In this document: piece by piece, positions 58,801 to 63,100 of the stretch
How the letters are laid out: every line of letters begins with the position of its first letter
How positions within the stretch are numbered: position 1 is the stretch's first letter
The notes under the pieces: generated by a model
Told to the model about the DNA's origin: nothing
What the model saw: only the letters and a program-made list of their open reading frames with translations
Databases searched by the model: none
Assembly: GCA_907165275.2 (NCBI GenBank)
Contig: OU015670.1
Coordinates: 1,949,501 to 2,013,500 of the forward strand
Length of the DNA stretch: 64,000 nt
DNA from: Zygaena filipendulae
Lineage: Eukaryota; Arthropoda; Insecta; Lepidoptera; Zygaenidae
Direction: 5' to 3'
Program-made: the position numbers and the translations under genes

Positions 58801-61800
58801 TTGCAAGAGCCAGAACCCGTGCGTTCAGTAAATGTTATTGGAATCAATATATTATGAAATTTCTGAATGAAAACAATAATTTTAAACATTATTTATATTT
58901 TTCATCAATGGCCGAGAACGTAGGCTTTAAAATGATGTTTGAATTAATAATTTTTATGGCGAATTAAAAGAGATACGGCGTGGCCACAAAAAAAAAACGT
59001 TAAAGACATATGGACGCAGATAAGCAATAACATGTTAACCCACAAAATTAAGTTATCTATTCAGAACGATTTATTGAGAGTTAGGGAACGTTTTTTAATT
59101 ATCTGTTTACCTTATTACATTGCTTAAGAGCCATTTTACATTTTCGCGCGAATTTCTAAGATTTTGGACTCCGAAATTACTATGTTAAGTAACACCCAGA
59201 AATTATTTAATTACTGCAAAAAATAGGTCTATCTTTGGTGTTGACACTTAATGTAACACATTTACTAAAACTAATTTGGTAAATTTTTAGTGCCTCATCT
59301 CCCACAACCATTTTAGTGAAAAATGGCCGCAGACTCAATTTCAAAGTCTGATATCTATTAATAATGCTGATATAATAAGTTTCAAAAAATATAGTAATCA
59401 TCGGACATATATTTTAGTCGTCATTTAATGTAACAGATTCTTGAATTTCATTACCATTATTGAGTAAAAAAAAGAAATAATTTGGTAAATTTTTAAGATT
59501 AAAGTGTCAATTTTATCGTGATTTTTGGTTAAATACACAGTAATAACTAAAATGAAATTATCCCAAAATAAACATTGTTCTTTGGAGAATTGATTTCTAC
59601 AGTTATTTTGCAAATATTAGCAAATAATTTGTCAATATATTGATCTAAACATCAGTATAAATTACAATGCACAAGCGGATACCAATTAGAATGGCGCGAG
59701 CGCCCGTCGAGGCAGGACCTGTGCCATTTTGTTCCGCGTTCCGATTTTCGTGCGCTCGTATTGTAAAATTGGTAAAGTGGTGATTATACTGCGACCAAAT
59801 ATTTTTGATCCGCTTCGAGTTTTGTTTCGCAAGGTAAGTTTTGTTTATTATGAAATATGTAGGTATGAATTATTTTAGTTGTTTGTATGATAATAATAAT
59901 AAAGATATATGTTAATAAATTACTAATAATAATACCATATTTTTTTTATTTTTTAGCTATGGGTACTCGCAAGGATAGTGTATACCGTTGTTTTAAAAAA
60001 AGGAACCGTGATAATTTTGCAGCCTTAAAAAAGGCAACAGAGGTAAAGTAAATACAATGACCTACAATTTTTTTCGATTTAGCTGAAGTATATCGCCTGA
60101 CAATGGAATATCATGATGACATGGAGCTGATCTGATGATGGAGCTGGAAGGTGGACATAGGAACTCCGTAAAAAAGATACAATCCCCTTGAGTTAGTGCT
60201 CGTTTGATTGGTCTTGACGAGTACTTCATTTGAAAAATGGGTTATAATGTACCTGTAACATGGCATATTTTTATCGGAATGGGCATGTTACGCAATTTTT
60301 TTTATCTGTCTTGTAGATTAATAAAAAATATTGGACACGTATTTTTTCTTTTTTTACGTAATCCAAAAATAACGGCGATAGGTACATTGAGTTGAAATTT
60401 CGCGTGACGTCACTAACCGGTGCAGTTTGTATGGCGGCTTATAACGGTTAGTGACGTCACGAGCCCCCACCCTAAAGTTTAATACGCTTTATCTCTGTAT
60501 ATTTTCATTTATTTGATAAAATTAGTTCAGGTAAAAATTTTATTCATAAAATGTTTAATATATCTTTATAAAAGACTGGAATTTTTTCTTGATCTGGAAT
60601 TTATCCTACTAATATTATAAATGTGAAAGTTTGGATGTTTGAATGTTTAGATGTTTGGATGTTTGTTACTCAATCACGCAAAAACGGCTGAACGGATTTG
60701 GATGAAATTTGGCATGCACATTTTCAGGGGTACAGAAAAGAACATAGGGTACTTTTTATCCCGGAATTCTCGCGGAAACTCCGAAATTACCGCGGGTGAA
60801 ACAGCGGGGCACAGCTATTTATCTATAGAAAAAACATCTGAATACTTTTTCCTAAACCGTTTCTGAGATAAACGATTCAAAAAGTTGGAAGAGTTGTAAT
60901 CGTCATAATATGTATAAGTACACCACTGAAGCTGTAATACAAGTAAAAAATATTATTCTATCGGTCAGTGTAACTAATATATTAGTTAAAAAAGAAACCC
61001 AGTTTTTCATTTTACAAAGCCAGTAAAACCTTGAACAACATCTGTCTCGTATAAATTGCTGCGTGGCTAGGGTCGTATACCTGCTTTATCTGAGAATACC
61101 TATGATTGCCCACGGCTCAAGATTGCGTTGTCCACCTCGAGTCTCGACGCGCGCTTTACGCTGCTTACGTTGTGTACGTGTGAGTAACTACGCACACATA
61201 AACAATAACGCAGTTTGTACCTAAACTCGCGCGCAATATTTTTGTGAAATGGCTCTTAAGTATGTAACTTAATTTTGAACATAAAAAATGTTGACAGAAA
61301 ATGGCGCTGTAATTTTAAAACACGATTTACTCAAAATTTCTCCATTGTGGGTTAACACACTATTGCTTATCTATGTCCATATATAATTCTGGCACTATTT
61401 TATTTTGTTATTTTACTGCGCATGTGACCAGCCGACCCCGCCGGTGGTGCTGCGCGCCCAGCTCGTGAAGAAGCAGCTCGAGGAGACCAAGACCCTCACC
61501 ATCAAGCTGGAGAACAAGGAGGCTGACATCAAGGAGTTGCGCAAGGCGCTCAAGGTATACCGTCATAAGGCTATGTGACAATATTTCAGTTTTTAATACG
61601 TCATAGGTATATAGAAAAATTAGTATGTAGACGCATTTGTTTTATCCTGCATACTTTTACGTAGTCGGAACTAGTCGGATACTTTTACGTTGAGCGGAAA
61701 TTTCGCGTGACGTCACGATCCGGTACAGTTTATACGGGGCTTATGGCGTCTTGAGCCCCTAGCGAAATATACGTGCCTATATTCTTGCAAATAAAAGAAT

Positions 61801-62875
61801 TATTATTGTTTTTTTTTAATTATTTAACTGACGTACTACTAAATACAGTTTAGATTTTTATACCTCGTCACCATGCCTATTTTTATCTACCTAGCAAGCA
61901 CCCTTTGCGACTTCGCCTGCTTCTAATTTGCGATTCTCTCAGGACTGGACTTCCGTCTCCATTCAAAATTTCATCTCATTCTGAATGGCTACTATGTAAC
62001 GTTTGTTGCTATCATTTTGCGTTTATAAAATTTGTAAAGAATTAAGGAATGACGCCGTGAACTGTGGCCTGGGTGCTCTGATCTCCTTATCATTGACTTT
62101 AGCAGCCCCGTGTGGTATGTGGTTGCATGTGCGTGTGCGTGTGCGCAGGCGAAGCAGGAGGAGCTCTCCGAGATGCAGATCCGGCGCGAGCTGGGCGAGC
62201 GCAAGCTGTCCACGGCGGCGCGCGACGCCGAGCTGCGCGCGCAGCAGCTGCAGCGGCGGCTCGACGACGCGCACAACCAGCTCAAGCGGTACGCTCACAC
62301 ACACACACACACACACGGACACGGATACACAGACCGATCATCACACACGCGCATACGTATGCACGCGCTCATACAACACATGCACGGGCGCAAACGCGAG
62401 CATACACTTACACGGACACAACCGTGCACTCACGCGCCCGCCCGCACGCAAGCACGCACGCACGCACGCACGAACGCAGGCACGCACGCAGGCACGCACG
62501 CACGCACGAACGCAGGCACGCACGCAGGCACGCACGCACGCACGCACGCACGCATGCACGCACGCACGCACGCGCTCATACACACACACACACACACACG
62601 CACATACACGTGCACACACACACACACACACACACACAGACCGATCATCACACACGCGCATACGTATGCACGCGCTCATACAACACATGCACGGGCGCAA
62701 ACGCGAGCATACACTTACACGGACACAACCGTGCACTCACGCGCCCGCCCGCACGCAAGCACGCACGCACGCACGCACGAACGCAGGCACGCACGCACGC
62801 ACGAACGCAGGCACGCACGCAGGCACGCACGCACGCACGCACGCACGCATGCACGCACGCACGCACGCGCTCATA

Positions 62876-62907
<32 letters not shown>

Positions 62908-63100
62908 AAGACGGGCTCGTACACTCACTCGTTCACAAGCTCGTAATACTGTATCAGGGGACGTTTCACTTTCAGAAAGGAGAAGGAGTTCGAGGAGACG
63001 ATGGACCACCTGCAGCAGGACATCGACTCGCTGGAGAGCGAGCGCGGCGCACTGCGGGACAAGCTCAAGCTGTACACGAAGCGCGGCGGCTCGCACCACG
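27677..63100 (+). CDS. DCTN1: Dynactin subunit 1 (p150/Glued), 22 exons in window, 3' end missing
   Basis: Whole-gene entry; the exons are listed separately. p150 is the largest dynactin subunit. Its CAP-Gly domain binds microtubule plus ends and EB/CLIP tails, CC1 binds dynein intermediate chain, and the rest anchors the shoulder to the Arp1 filament. The spliced sequence (3,220 nt) keeps one frame through all 22 exons. Order: CAP-Gly at residues about 5-75 (GKNNGTV at 46-52), a Ser/Arg-rich linker to about 160, CC1 about 200-540 (with the family hallmark [13 protein letters not shown] and [14 protein letters not shown]), a Pro/Ala break, an intercoiled helical domain about 580-945 ([12 protein letters not shown]) and CC2 from about 945 ([20 protein letters not shown]). 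The family is usually about 1,250-1,300 residues, so the last 200 or so lie beyond 64000. Exons are strikingly GC- and Ala-rich. Introns carry dozens of transposons. Confidence 0.95.
27917..28148 (+). mobile_element. Helitron-like element with (GGAT)n in DCTN1 intron 1
   Basis: Starts TCCTACTAATACTAATATTA, ends GCACAACTAG before T. Includes a TGGATGGATGGATGGATCGA tetranucleotide run. Same subfamily as 46372-46578. Confidence 0.75.
28987..29120 (+). CDS. DCTN1: DCTN1 exon 2 (end of CAP-Gly)
   Basis: Acceptor AAATTCCAG, then [18 protein letters not shown] completing the CAP-Gly domain, followed by a Ser-rich segment. Donor CAG/GTATGT, phase 2. Confidence 0.92.
29571..29704. repeat. Palindromic MITE in DCTN1 intron 2
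   Basis: CCCGCTCCACATTAACGCGA is mirrored by CGCGTGTATGTGAAGCGGG, and GAACGCAAGAAAAC by GTTTTCTCGCGTTC. About 134 bp, nearly all stem. Confidence 0.65.
29845..29907 (+). CDS. DCTN1: DCTN1 exon 3 (probable cassette exon)
   Basis: 63 bp flanked by acceptor CAATATTAAAG and donor ACG/GTATAT. It enters and leaves in phase 2, so it can be included or skipped without changing frame: exon 2 also joins exon 4 in frame. Encodes [20 protein letters not shown], Arg/Ser/Thr-rich. Vertebrate DCTN1 also has small alternative exons coding the basic stretch after CAP-Gly that tune microtubule affinity. Inferred from splice sites and phase only. Confidence 0.6.
30395..30718. repeat. DNA element with inverted ends in DCTN1 intron 3
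   Basis: TGAAATCAAAGACATTATAA/GAGAATAGACG near the left is mirrored by CTATTCTCTTTCAATATCTT near the right. About 320 bp, no coding. Confidence 0.45.
30887..31093. repeat. Near-perfect 207-bp palindrome (CAACCAGGGGAATTGCG ends)
   Basis: The left half (GGGGAATTGCGTCCATGGGG, ACTACTTCCATCTAGTTTTG) is inverted almost base for base in the right half, with a short A/T loop near 30993-31000. Related ends (CAACCGGGGGAATGGCGTC) occur at 40462-40772. Confidence 0.8.
31290..31570 (-). repeat. CRE-bearing palindromic MITE
   Basis: Contains GTCCGTCTTGTAGATTAAT, two GTGACGTCACG blocks and CGGACTAAATAGAATTTTG. Same family as 17449-17752. Confidence 0.7.
31828..32030. repeat. MITE with 3-bp target duplication (GGCCTTTTGCAC ends)
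   Basis: Left end GGCCTTTTGCACATTATAAG, right end inverse (GTGCAAAAGGCC), flanked by AAA on both sides. A 3-bp duplication is typical of PIF/Harbinger-type elements. A relative lies just before exon 16 (about 51829-52437). Confidence 0.65.
32139..32316 (+). repeat. SINE-like repeat
   Basis: Contains ACCCTGAGCAGGAAACTG, ATTGTCATTGGCAAATTATA and GACGCCATTATTAAAT, then a (TAA)n tail. Same family as 15950-16175. Confidence 0.55.
32318..32420 (-). repeat. Fragment of tRNA-related SINE (inverted)
   Basis: AATCCACATCACAACACA, then GCTTGTGTCGTGGAAACCAA and GCAAACGTGGTATATACTA: the reverse complement of the 3' part of the SINE at 43775-44016. Confidence 0.6.
32744..33070. repeat. CRE-bearing palindromic MITE (complete copy)
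   Basis: The best-preserved copy: left end TAGGCTAGTTTCCT, right end AGGAAACTAGCCTA, with TA on both outer edges. Inner arms TTAGTCCGTCAGTTAG and a mirrored GACTAA. Two CRE-like sites (GTGATGTCAC, CGTGACGTCATG). No coding. Confidence 0.8.
33627..33875. repeat. Palindromic MITE (ACCGCCGCACTC ends)
   Basis: Same structure as 3341-3579: ACCGCCGCACTCAGAGTCG at the left, GAGTGCCGCCA at the right, mirrored AATGCCAATTAACA core. Confidence 0.75.
35641..35729. repeat. Long hairpin (about 35-bp arms)
   Basis: TAGAAAAAACGTCATGATAC is mirrored by GTATCATGACGTTTTTTCTA around a short A/T-rich loop. No relative seen elsewhere in the window. Confidence 0.7.
36010..36343 (-). repeat. CRE-bearing palindromic MITE
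   Basis: TAGGGATGTGGACTACTTTT at the left, TTAGTCCACATGCCCA at the right, with GTGACGTCAC sites between. Confidence 0.75.
37541..37878. repeat. Minisatellite of 79-bp units, then shorter units
   Basis: CATTGCGTATTATTG recurs at 37541, 37620, 37699 and, with changes, 37778, giving a 79-bp period. From 37778 the unit shortens to about 39 bp (CGCGTATCATTGCCTCGTGT). The array stops about 30 bases before the exon 4 acceptor. Open frames across it are artefacts. Confidence 0.85.
37909..38020 (+). CDS. DCTN1: DCTN1 exon 4 (Ser/Arg linker)
   Basis: Acceptor GCTGTGTCCGCAG, donor GAG/GTCAGC. Phase 2 to 0. Encodes [19 protein letters not shown] and ends TGQRASFVE, the basic Ser-rich linker. Confidence 0.82.
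38300..38410 (+). CDS. DCTN1: DCTN1 exon 5 (linker, start of CC1)
   Basis: Acceptor TCGATTACAG, donor GAG/GTCAGA, 37 codons in phase 0. Encodes [20 protein letters not shown] then the beginning of a coiled coil ([12 protein letters not shown]). Confidence 0.87.
38508..38840 (-). repeat. CRE-bearing palindromic MITE
   Basis: From TAGAGGTGTTGCCTACTTTT to TTAGTCAACATGCCCATTG, with a GTGACGTCAC pair. Directly abuts another copy (38841-39163). Confidence 0.75.
38841..39163 (-). repeat. CRE-bearing palindromic MITE, adjacent copy
   Basis: From GATGTTGACGACTTTTG to AGTCAACTAGCCCATTG. Head-to-tail with the previous copy, but diverged enough to be a separate insertion. Confidence 0.7.
39633..39830 (+). 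CDS. DCTN1: DCTN1 exon 6 (CC1)
   Basis: Acceptor GTTCGGCCGCAG, donor GAG/GTCACA, 66 codons, phase 0. Encodes an uninterrupted Glu/Lys/Arg/Leu-rich coiled coil ([18 protein letters not shown]). Confidence 0.93.
39890..39997 (+). mobile_element. Partial Helitron-like element
   Basis: The 3' end of the subfamily at 274-522: AACCCCTAAGGGGATG, CCGCGGGAATTTTC and GCGTGACAGCTAG before T. The 5' part is missing. Confidence 0.6.
40195..40405 (+). CDS. DCTN1: DCTN1 exon 7 (CC1 core)
   Basis: Acceptor CCGTCCGCGCAG, donor ATAC/GTGAGT, phase 0 to 1. Encodes the conserved [20 protein letters not shown] block that identifies p150 unambiguously. Confidence 0.96.
40462..40772. repeat. Palindromic MITE with a second palindrome inserted
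   Basis: Outer ends CAACCGGGGGAATGGCGTC and its inverse near GCAATTCCCCCGGTTG match the ends of 30887-31093. The inner 40571-40720 is the GGCGCCACAGTCTC palindrome also seen at 11738-11886. Confidence 0.75.
41516..41870 (-). repeat. CRE-bearing palindromic MITE
   Basis: From TAGGGATGTTGACAACTTTT to about AAATAGCCTATTAG, with GCGACGTCAC and GTGACGTCACG sites. Confidence 0.7.
41871..43463. other. DCTN1 intron 7, AT-rich remainder
   Basis: Very AT-rich to about 42600, then mixed, with a CT-rich stretch (about 43100-43260). Open frames here (for example 42610-42882) show no splice logic or protein-like composition. Nothing recognisable. Confidence 0.5.
43464..43627 (+). CDS. DCTN1: DCTN1 exon 8 (CC1)
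   Basis: Acceptor TCTCTCTGAGCAG, donor AAG/GTGAGC, phase 1 to 0. A Gly/Ala-rich hinge ([18 protein letters not shown]) then coiled coil [20 protein letters not shown], as in other p150 proteins. Confidence 0.93.
43775..44016 (+). repeat. tRNA-related SINE
   Basis: Has a B-box match GGTTCGATTCC at 43838-43848 and tRNA-like sequence before it (GTGGCGTAGTCAGTAGTGGG). A non-tRNA body follows, with ACCACGTTTGCTTGGTTTCC, and a (TTA)n tail. A tail fragment is inverted at 32318-32420. Not a functional tRNA: the acceptor stem does not close. Confidence 0.7.
44340..44480 (-). repeat. Repeat with ATACAGTTGC end
   Basis: AATACAGTTGCTCAAAAAGT, then CACCTTCGGCTGCGCCTCGG and GTCGGAACTCTTTGCAATGA. Both blocks recur around 57270-57639. 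Confidence 0.6.
44519..44698 (+). CDS. DCTN1: DCTN1 exon 9 (CC1)
   Basis: Acceptor CTCGGCCGCCAG, donor CTG/GTGAGG, 60 codons, phase 0. Carries the invariant p150 block [18 protein letters not shown]. Confidence 0.96.
45015..45931 (-). mobile_element. Tc1-like transposon, internally deleted
   Basis: Terminal inverted repeats CACACATCAAAAGTGTCTAG and its inverse, flanked by TA on both sides (45013-45014 and 45932-45933). Length 917 bp against about 1.6 kb for a complete element. It contains the C-terminal part of a transposase on the minus strand (45284-45900). Confidence 0.9.
45284..45900 (-). pseudogene. Tc1-like transposase, N-terminus deleted
   Basis: About 200 residues of the catalytic domain are intact. 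First Asp is in FSDESRFG, second in HDNARPHTA and the Glu in [12 protein letters not shown], with 34 residues between the last two (DD34E). [14 protein letters not shown] is the usual Tc1 signature. The N-terminal paired-type DNA-binding region, about 100 residues or more, is missing, so the frame begins directly after the left inverted repeat (SRDQAFLCG). It could not bind its ends on its own. The stop is TAA at 45284-45286. Confidence 0.9.
46372..46578 (+). mobile_element. Non-autonomous Helitron-like element (complete)
   Basis: Starts TCCTACTAATATTATAAATG after A and ends GGGCACAGCTAG before T. 207 bp. A good reference copy for the family; no coding sequence. Confidence 0.85.
46591..46969 (-). 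mobile_element. Helitron-like element with expanded (CATC)n
   Basis: Plus strand starts CTAGTTGTGCCCCGCGGTTT and ends TAATATTAGTAGGA. It carries about 170 bp of CATC repeats (46751-46920) with scattered CGTC and TTC variants. The short frames that translate it as WMDG or HPSI repeats are not genes. Confidence 0.85.
47134..47369 (+). mobile_element. Non-autonomous Helitron-like element
   Basis: Near-identical to 274-522: starts TCTATACATATAAAATGC, ends GCGATACAGCTAG before T. Confidence 0.75.
47480..47614 (+). CDS. DCTN1: DCTN1 exon 10 (CC1)
   Basis: Acceptor CTGTACTTACAG, donor GAG/GTGGGA, 45 codons, phase 0. Coiled coil ([18 protein letters not shown], then [10 protein letters not shown]). 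Less GC-biased than its neighbours. Confidence 0.94.
47943..48075 (+). CDS. DCTN1: DCTN1 exon 11 (end of CC1)
   Basis: Acceptor GTGTGTGCGAAG (AAG rather than CAG/TAG, no clear pyrimidine tract), donor CAAG/GTGACG, phase 0 to 1. Encodes [20 protein letters not shown], matching the end of CC1 in other p150 proteins. Confidence 0.88.
48080..48965. repeat. Minisatellite of about 21-bp units (CACACACCACGCACTGCTTAC-like)
   Basis: About 890 bp of variants of TACCACACACCACGCACTG. It begins within a few bases of the exon 11 donor and fills most of intron 11. Higher-order repetition is visible (for example a block from about 48350 recurs near 48550). It stays open in several frames on both strands, which explains long false ORFs of His-Thr-Leu repeats. 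Confidence 0.9.
49153..49362 (+). CDS. DCTN1: DCTN1 exon 12 (linker, start of intercoiled domain)
   Basis: Acceptor ACTTTCCCTCAG, donor CCG/GTCAGT, phase 1 to 1. A Pro/Ser/Ala linker ([19 protein letters not shown]), then [13 protein letters not shown] and [10 protein letters not shown], matching FMPDSF in relatives. Confidence 0.92.
49530..49856 (-). repeat. CRE-bearing palindromic MITE (complete copy)
   Basis: From TAGGCTTTCCTAAATTTG to AGGAAACTAGCCTA. It is the reverse orientation of 32744-33070 and very close to it in sequence, so both inserted relatively recently. Confidence 0.8.
50114..50198 (+). CDS. DCTN1: DCTN1 exon 13
   Basis: Acceptor AACTCCCACCAG, donor AGAG/GTGAGT, phase 1 to 2. 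Encodes [20 protein letters not shown], corresponding to the GDHDCVLVLLLMPRL block of p150. Confidence 0.94.
50754..50859 (+). CDS. DCTN1: DCTN1 exon 14
   Basis: Acceptor TTCCCCGCTCAG, donor CAG/GTAAGG, phase 2 to 0. Encodes [20 protein letters not shown] of the intercoiled helical domain. Confidence 0.92.
51031..51193 (+). CDS. DCTN1: DCTN1 exon 15
   Basis: Acceptor GTGTCGTTGCAG, donor GATG/GTCAGT, phase 0 to 1. Encodes [20 protein letters not shown] and the [19 protein letters not shown] helix, equivalent to ERSLDFLIELLHKDQLDE of relatives. Very Ala-rich. Confidence 0.93.
51275..51480 (-). repeat. Degenerate CRE-bearing MITE
   Basis: Keeps TTTTGGACACGTATTTTTTA and CCTAAACTTTAACGCG but the CRE cores are mutated. 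An old member of the family. Confidence 0.45.
51846..52072 (-). mobile_element. Helitron-like element nested in a MITE
   Basis: Plus strand: CTAGTTGTGCCCCGCGGTTT to AATATTAGTAGGA. Has a short CATC run. Confidence 0.8.
52180..52409 (+). mobile_element. Helitron-like element nested in a MITE (CACGTGTCACG subfamily)
   Basis: Starts TCTAATATATATAAATCACG, ends GGGGGACAGCTAG before T. Twin of 56531-56760. Confidence 0.8.
52452..52633 (+). CDS. DCTN1: DCTN1 exon 16
   Basis: Acceptor TCGTCCCGCCCAG, donor CAG/GTGCGT, phase 1 to 0. Encodes [19 protein letters not shown], a Gly-Ala repeat ([11 protein letters not shown], from GGCGCG units) and a Leu/Ala helix ([20 protein letters not shown]). The Gly-Ala run is not part of the family consensus and is probably a replication-slippage expansion. 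Confidence 0.88.
52705..52975 (-). repeat. CRE-bearing palindromic MITE
   Basis: Begins TTGTGTAGATTAGTAAAAAA (left arm truncated), has GCGTGACGTCAC and TTGACGTCACG, and ends AACTGACGGACTAATTAG. Confidence 0.65.
53604..53756 (+). mobile_element. Partial Helitron-like element
   Basis: TACTCAATCACGCAAAAACG to GAAGCACAGCTAG before T; the 5' TC end is missing. Confidence 0.6.
54036..54206. repeat. Inverted pair of Helitron fragments (hairpin)
   Basis: GCACAACCGATCATCGTGAA at the left, TTCACGATGATCGGTTGTGC at the right; arms about 55 bp, spacer about 50 bp containing CCTGAACTCCGGACTGTCC. Confidence 0.75.
54907..55056 (+). CDS. DCTN1: DCTN1 exon 17 (GC donor)
   Basis: Acceptor TGCTGCGCGCAG, 50 codons, phase 0. 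Encodes [20 protein letters not shown] and [11 protein letters not shown], matching the CKKIRRRMPG region. The only donor that keeps phase with exon 18 is CAG/GCGAGT, a GC-type donor. The nearby GCGA/GTGAGA would leave phase 1, whereas exon 18 needs phase 0. Confidence 0.85.
55204..55462. repeat. Palindromic MITE (CGGCCGCACTC ends)
   Basis: 259-bp palindrome like 3341-3579. GTAA flanks both outer edges, a possible target duplication. Confidence 0.75.
55743..55980 (+). repeat. MITE, GGACGCAGATAAGC family
   Basis: Complete 5' end; the 3' end is slightly degraded (CTTATCAATGACTA). In DCTN1 intron 17. Confidence 0.7.
56057..56298. mobile_element. hAT-type MITE next to a DCTN1 splice acceptor
   Basis: Terminal inverted repeats CAGTGGCGAAGG / CCTTCGCCACTG and a perfect 8-bp target duplication GTGCGCCG (56049-56056 and 56299-56306). 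242 bp. After the right duplication only GCAG remains before exon 18. Its right part (CTTCCCCCTCTC...TTTCACCC) now supplies the only pyrimidine-rich stretch before that acceptor. It contains a Helitron-like CCCGCGGGAACTCCG block. Confidence 0.9.
56311..56496 (+). CDS. DCTN1: DCTN1 exon 18
   Basis: Acceptor GTGCGCCGGCAG, donor CAG/GTACAT, 62 codons, phase 0. Encodes [20 protein letters not shown], a Cys/Ala/Arg-rich helix, and [13 protein letters not shown]. It is in the position of the LTWVVAVLQEVAAAAAQ region of relatives, but diverged and alanine-expanded. Confidence 0.85.
56531..56760 (+). mobile_element. Non-autonomous Helitron-like element (CACGTGTCACG subfamily)
   Basis: TCTAATATATATAAATCACG to GGGGGACATCTAG before T. 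About 90 percent like 52180-52409 by eye. Confidence 0.8.
57270..57639. repeat. Repeat pair with ATACAGTTGC inverted ends
   Basis: TAATACAGTTGCGAAAAAAA (57357) is mirrored by TTTTTGAGCAACTGTATTA (ends about 57639). The CACCTTCGGCTGCGCCTCGG block precedes it, as in 44340-44480. Probably a MITE of about 283 bp. Confidence 0.6.
58065..58196 (+). CDS. DCTN1: DCTN1 exon 19
   Basis: Acceptor GTGCGTTCCAG, donor AAG/GTACAC, 44 codons, phase 0. Encodes [20 protein letters not shown] and [15 protein letters not shown], the NKLATAMQEGEYD region. Confidence 0.9.
58378..58685 (-). repeat. CRE-bearing palindromic MITE
   Basis: AAGTCCGTCTTGTAGATT at the left; GCGTGACGTCAC and AGTGACGTCACG in the middle; AACTGACGGACTAATTAG, CAAAAGTCGCCAACATTC at the right. 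Confidence 0.75.
59958..60041 (+). CDS. Start-exon-like frame inside the TTAA element
   Basis: After acceptor TTTATTTTTTAG comes CT ATG GGT ACT, then 28 codons ([20 protein letters not shown] and 8 more) to donor GAG/GTAAAG. A matching upstream donor AAG/GTAAGT is at about 59832, so an untranslated exon plus this coding exon would form the 5' end of a gene. No downstream exon was found. It may be the relic start of the element's transposase gene or a captured host exon. Not recognised. Confidence 0.4.
60298..60520 (-). repeat. CRE-bearing palindromic MITE (nested)
   Basis: CTGTCTTGTAGATTAATAAA, then GCGTGACGTCAC and AGTGACGTCACG; right arm truncated. Confidence 0.7.
60604..60817 (+). mobile_element. 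Helitron-like element (nested)
   Basis: TCCTACTAATATTATAAATG to GGGGCACAGCTAT (terminal G lost). Inside the TTAA element. Confidence 0.75.
61432..61554 (+). CDS. DCTN1: DCTN1 exon 20 (start of CC2)
   Basis: Acceptor CATGTGACCAG, donor AAG/GTATAC, 41 codons, phase 0. Encodes [20 protein letters not shown] and [11 protein letters not shown], matching PPVELRAAALRAEI...ELKKSLK of relatives. Confidence 0.94.
61672..61880 (-). repeat. Degenerate CRE-bearing MITE
   Basis: GCGTGACGTCACGATCCGG and TTTAACTGACGTACTA remain; arms are eroded. Confidence 0.45.
62149..62288 (+). CDS. DCTN1: DCTN1 exon 21 (CC2)
   Basis: Acceptor GTGTGTGCGCAG, donor AGCG/GTACGC, phase 0 to 2. Encodes [20 protein letters not shown] and the coiled coil that follows. 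Confidence 0.95.
62292..62905. repeat. Duplicated compound microsatellite (CA)n, (GCAC)n
   Basis: Two direct copies (about 62331-62638 and 62639-62890) of a block with CAGACCGATCATCACACACG, ATGCACGGGCGCAAACGCGA and long ACGCACGC runs. The second copy has fewer repeat units. All long frames across it are artefacts. Confidence 0.9.
62976..63100 (+). CDS. DCTN1: DCTN1 exon 22 (CC2, last in window)
   Basis: Acceptor TTTCACTTTCAG, donor CACG/GTAAGT, phase 2 to 1. Encodes [20 protein letters not shown] and [16 protein letters not shown]. The gene continues past 64000. Confidence 0.95.

Larger units (their letters stand above)
59128..61255. mobile_element. TTAA-flanked DNA element, unrecognised
   Basis: Ends GAGCCATTTTACA and, inverted, TGTGAAATGGCTC, with CGCGCGAATTT / mirrored AACTCGCGCG a little inside. 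It is flanked by TTAA on both sides (59124-59127, 61256-61259), as in piggyBac elements, although a 6-bp CTTAAG duplication is an equal reading. 2,128 bp. It contains a promoter-like segment, a splice donor and a small coding exon (59958-60041), and later insertions: a CRE-bearing MITE (60298-60520) and a Helitron (60604-60817). No transposase of known type was found. Confidence 0.65.
59012..61379 (+). repeat. MITE (GGACGCAGATAAGC family) split by a 2.1-kb element
   Basis: The 5' half is 59012-59127 and the 3' half 61256-61379 (ending TATTGCTTATCTATGTCC). Joined at the TTAA they restore the standard element. Confidence 0.85.
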
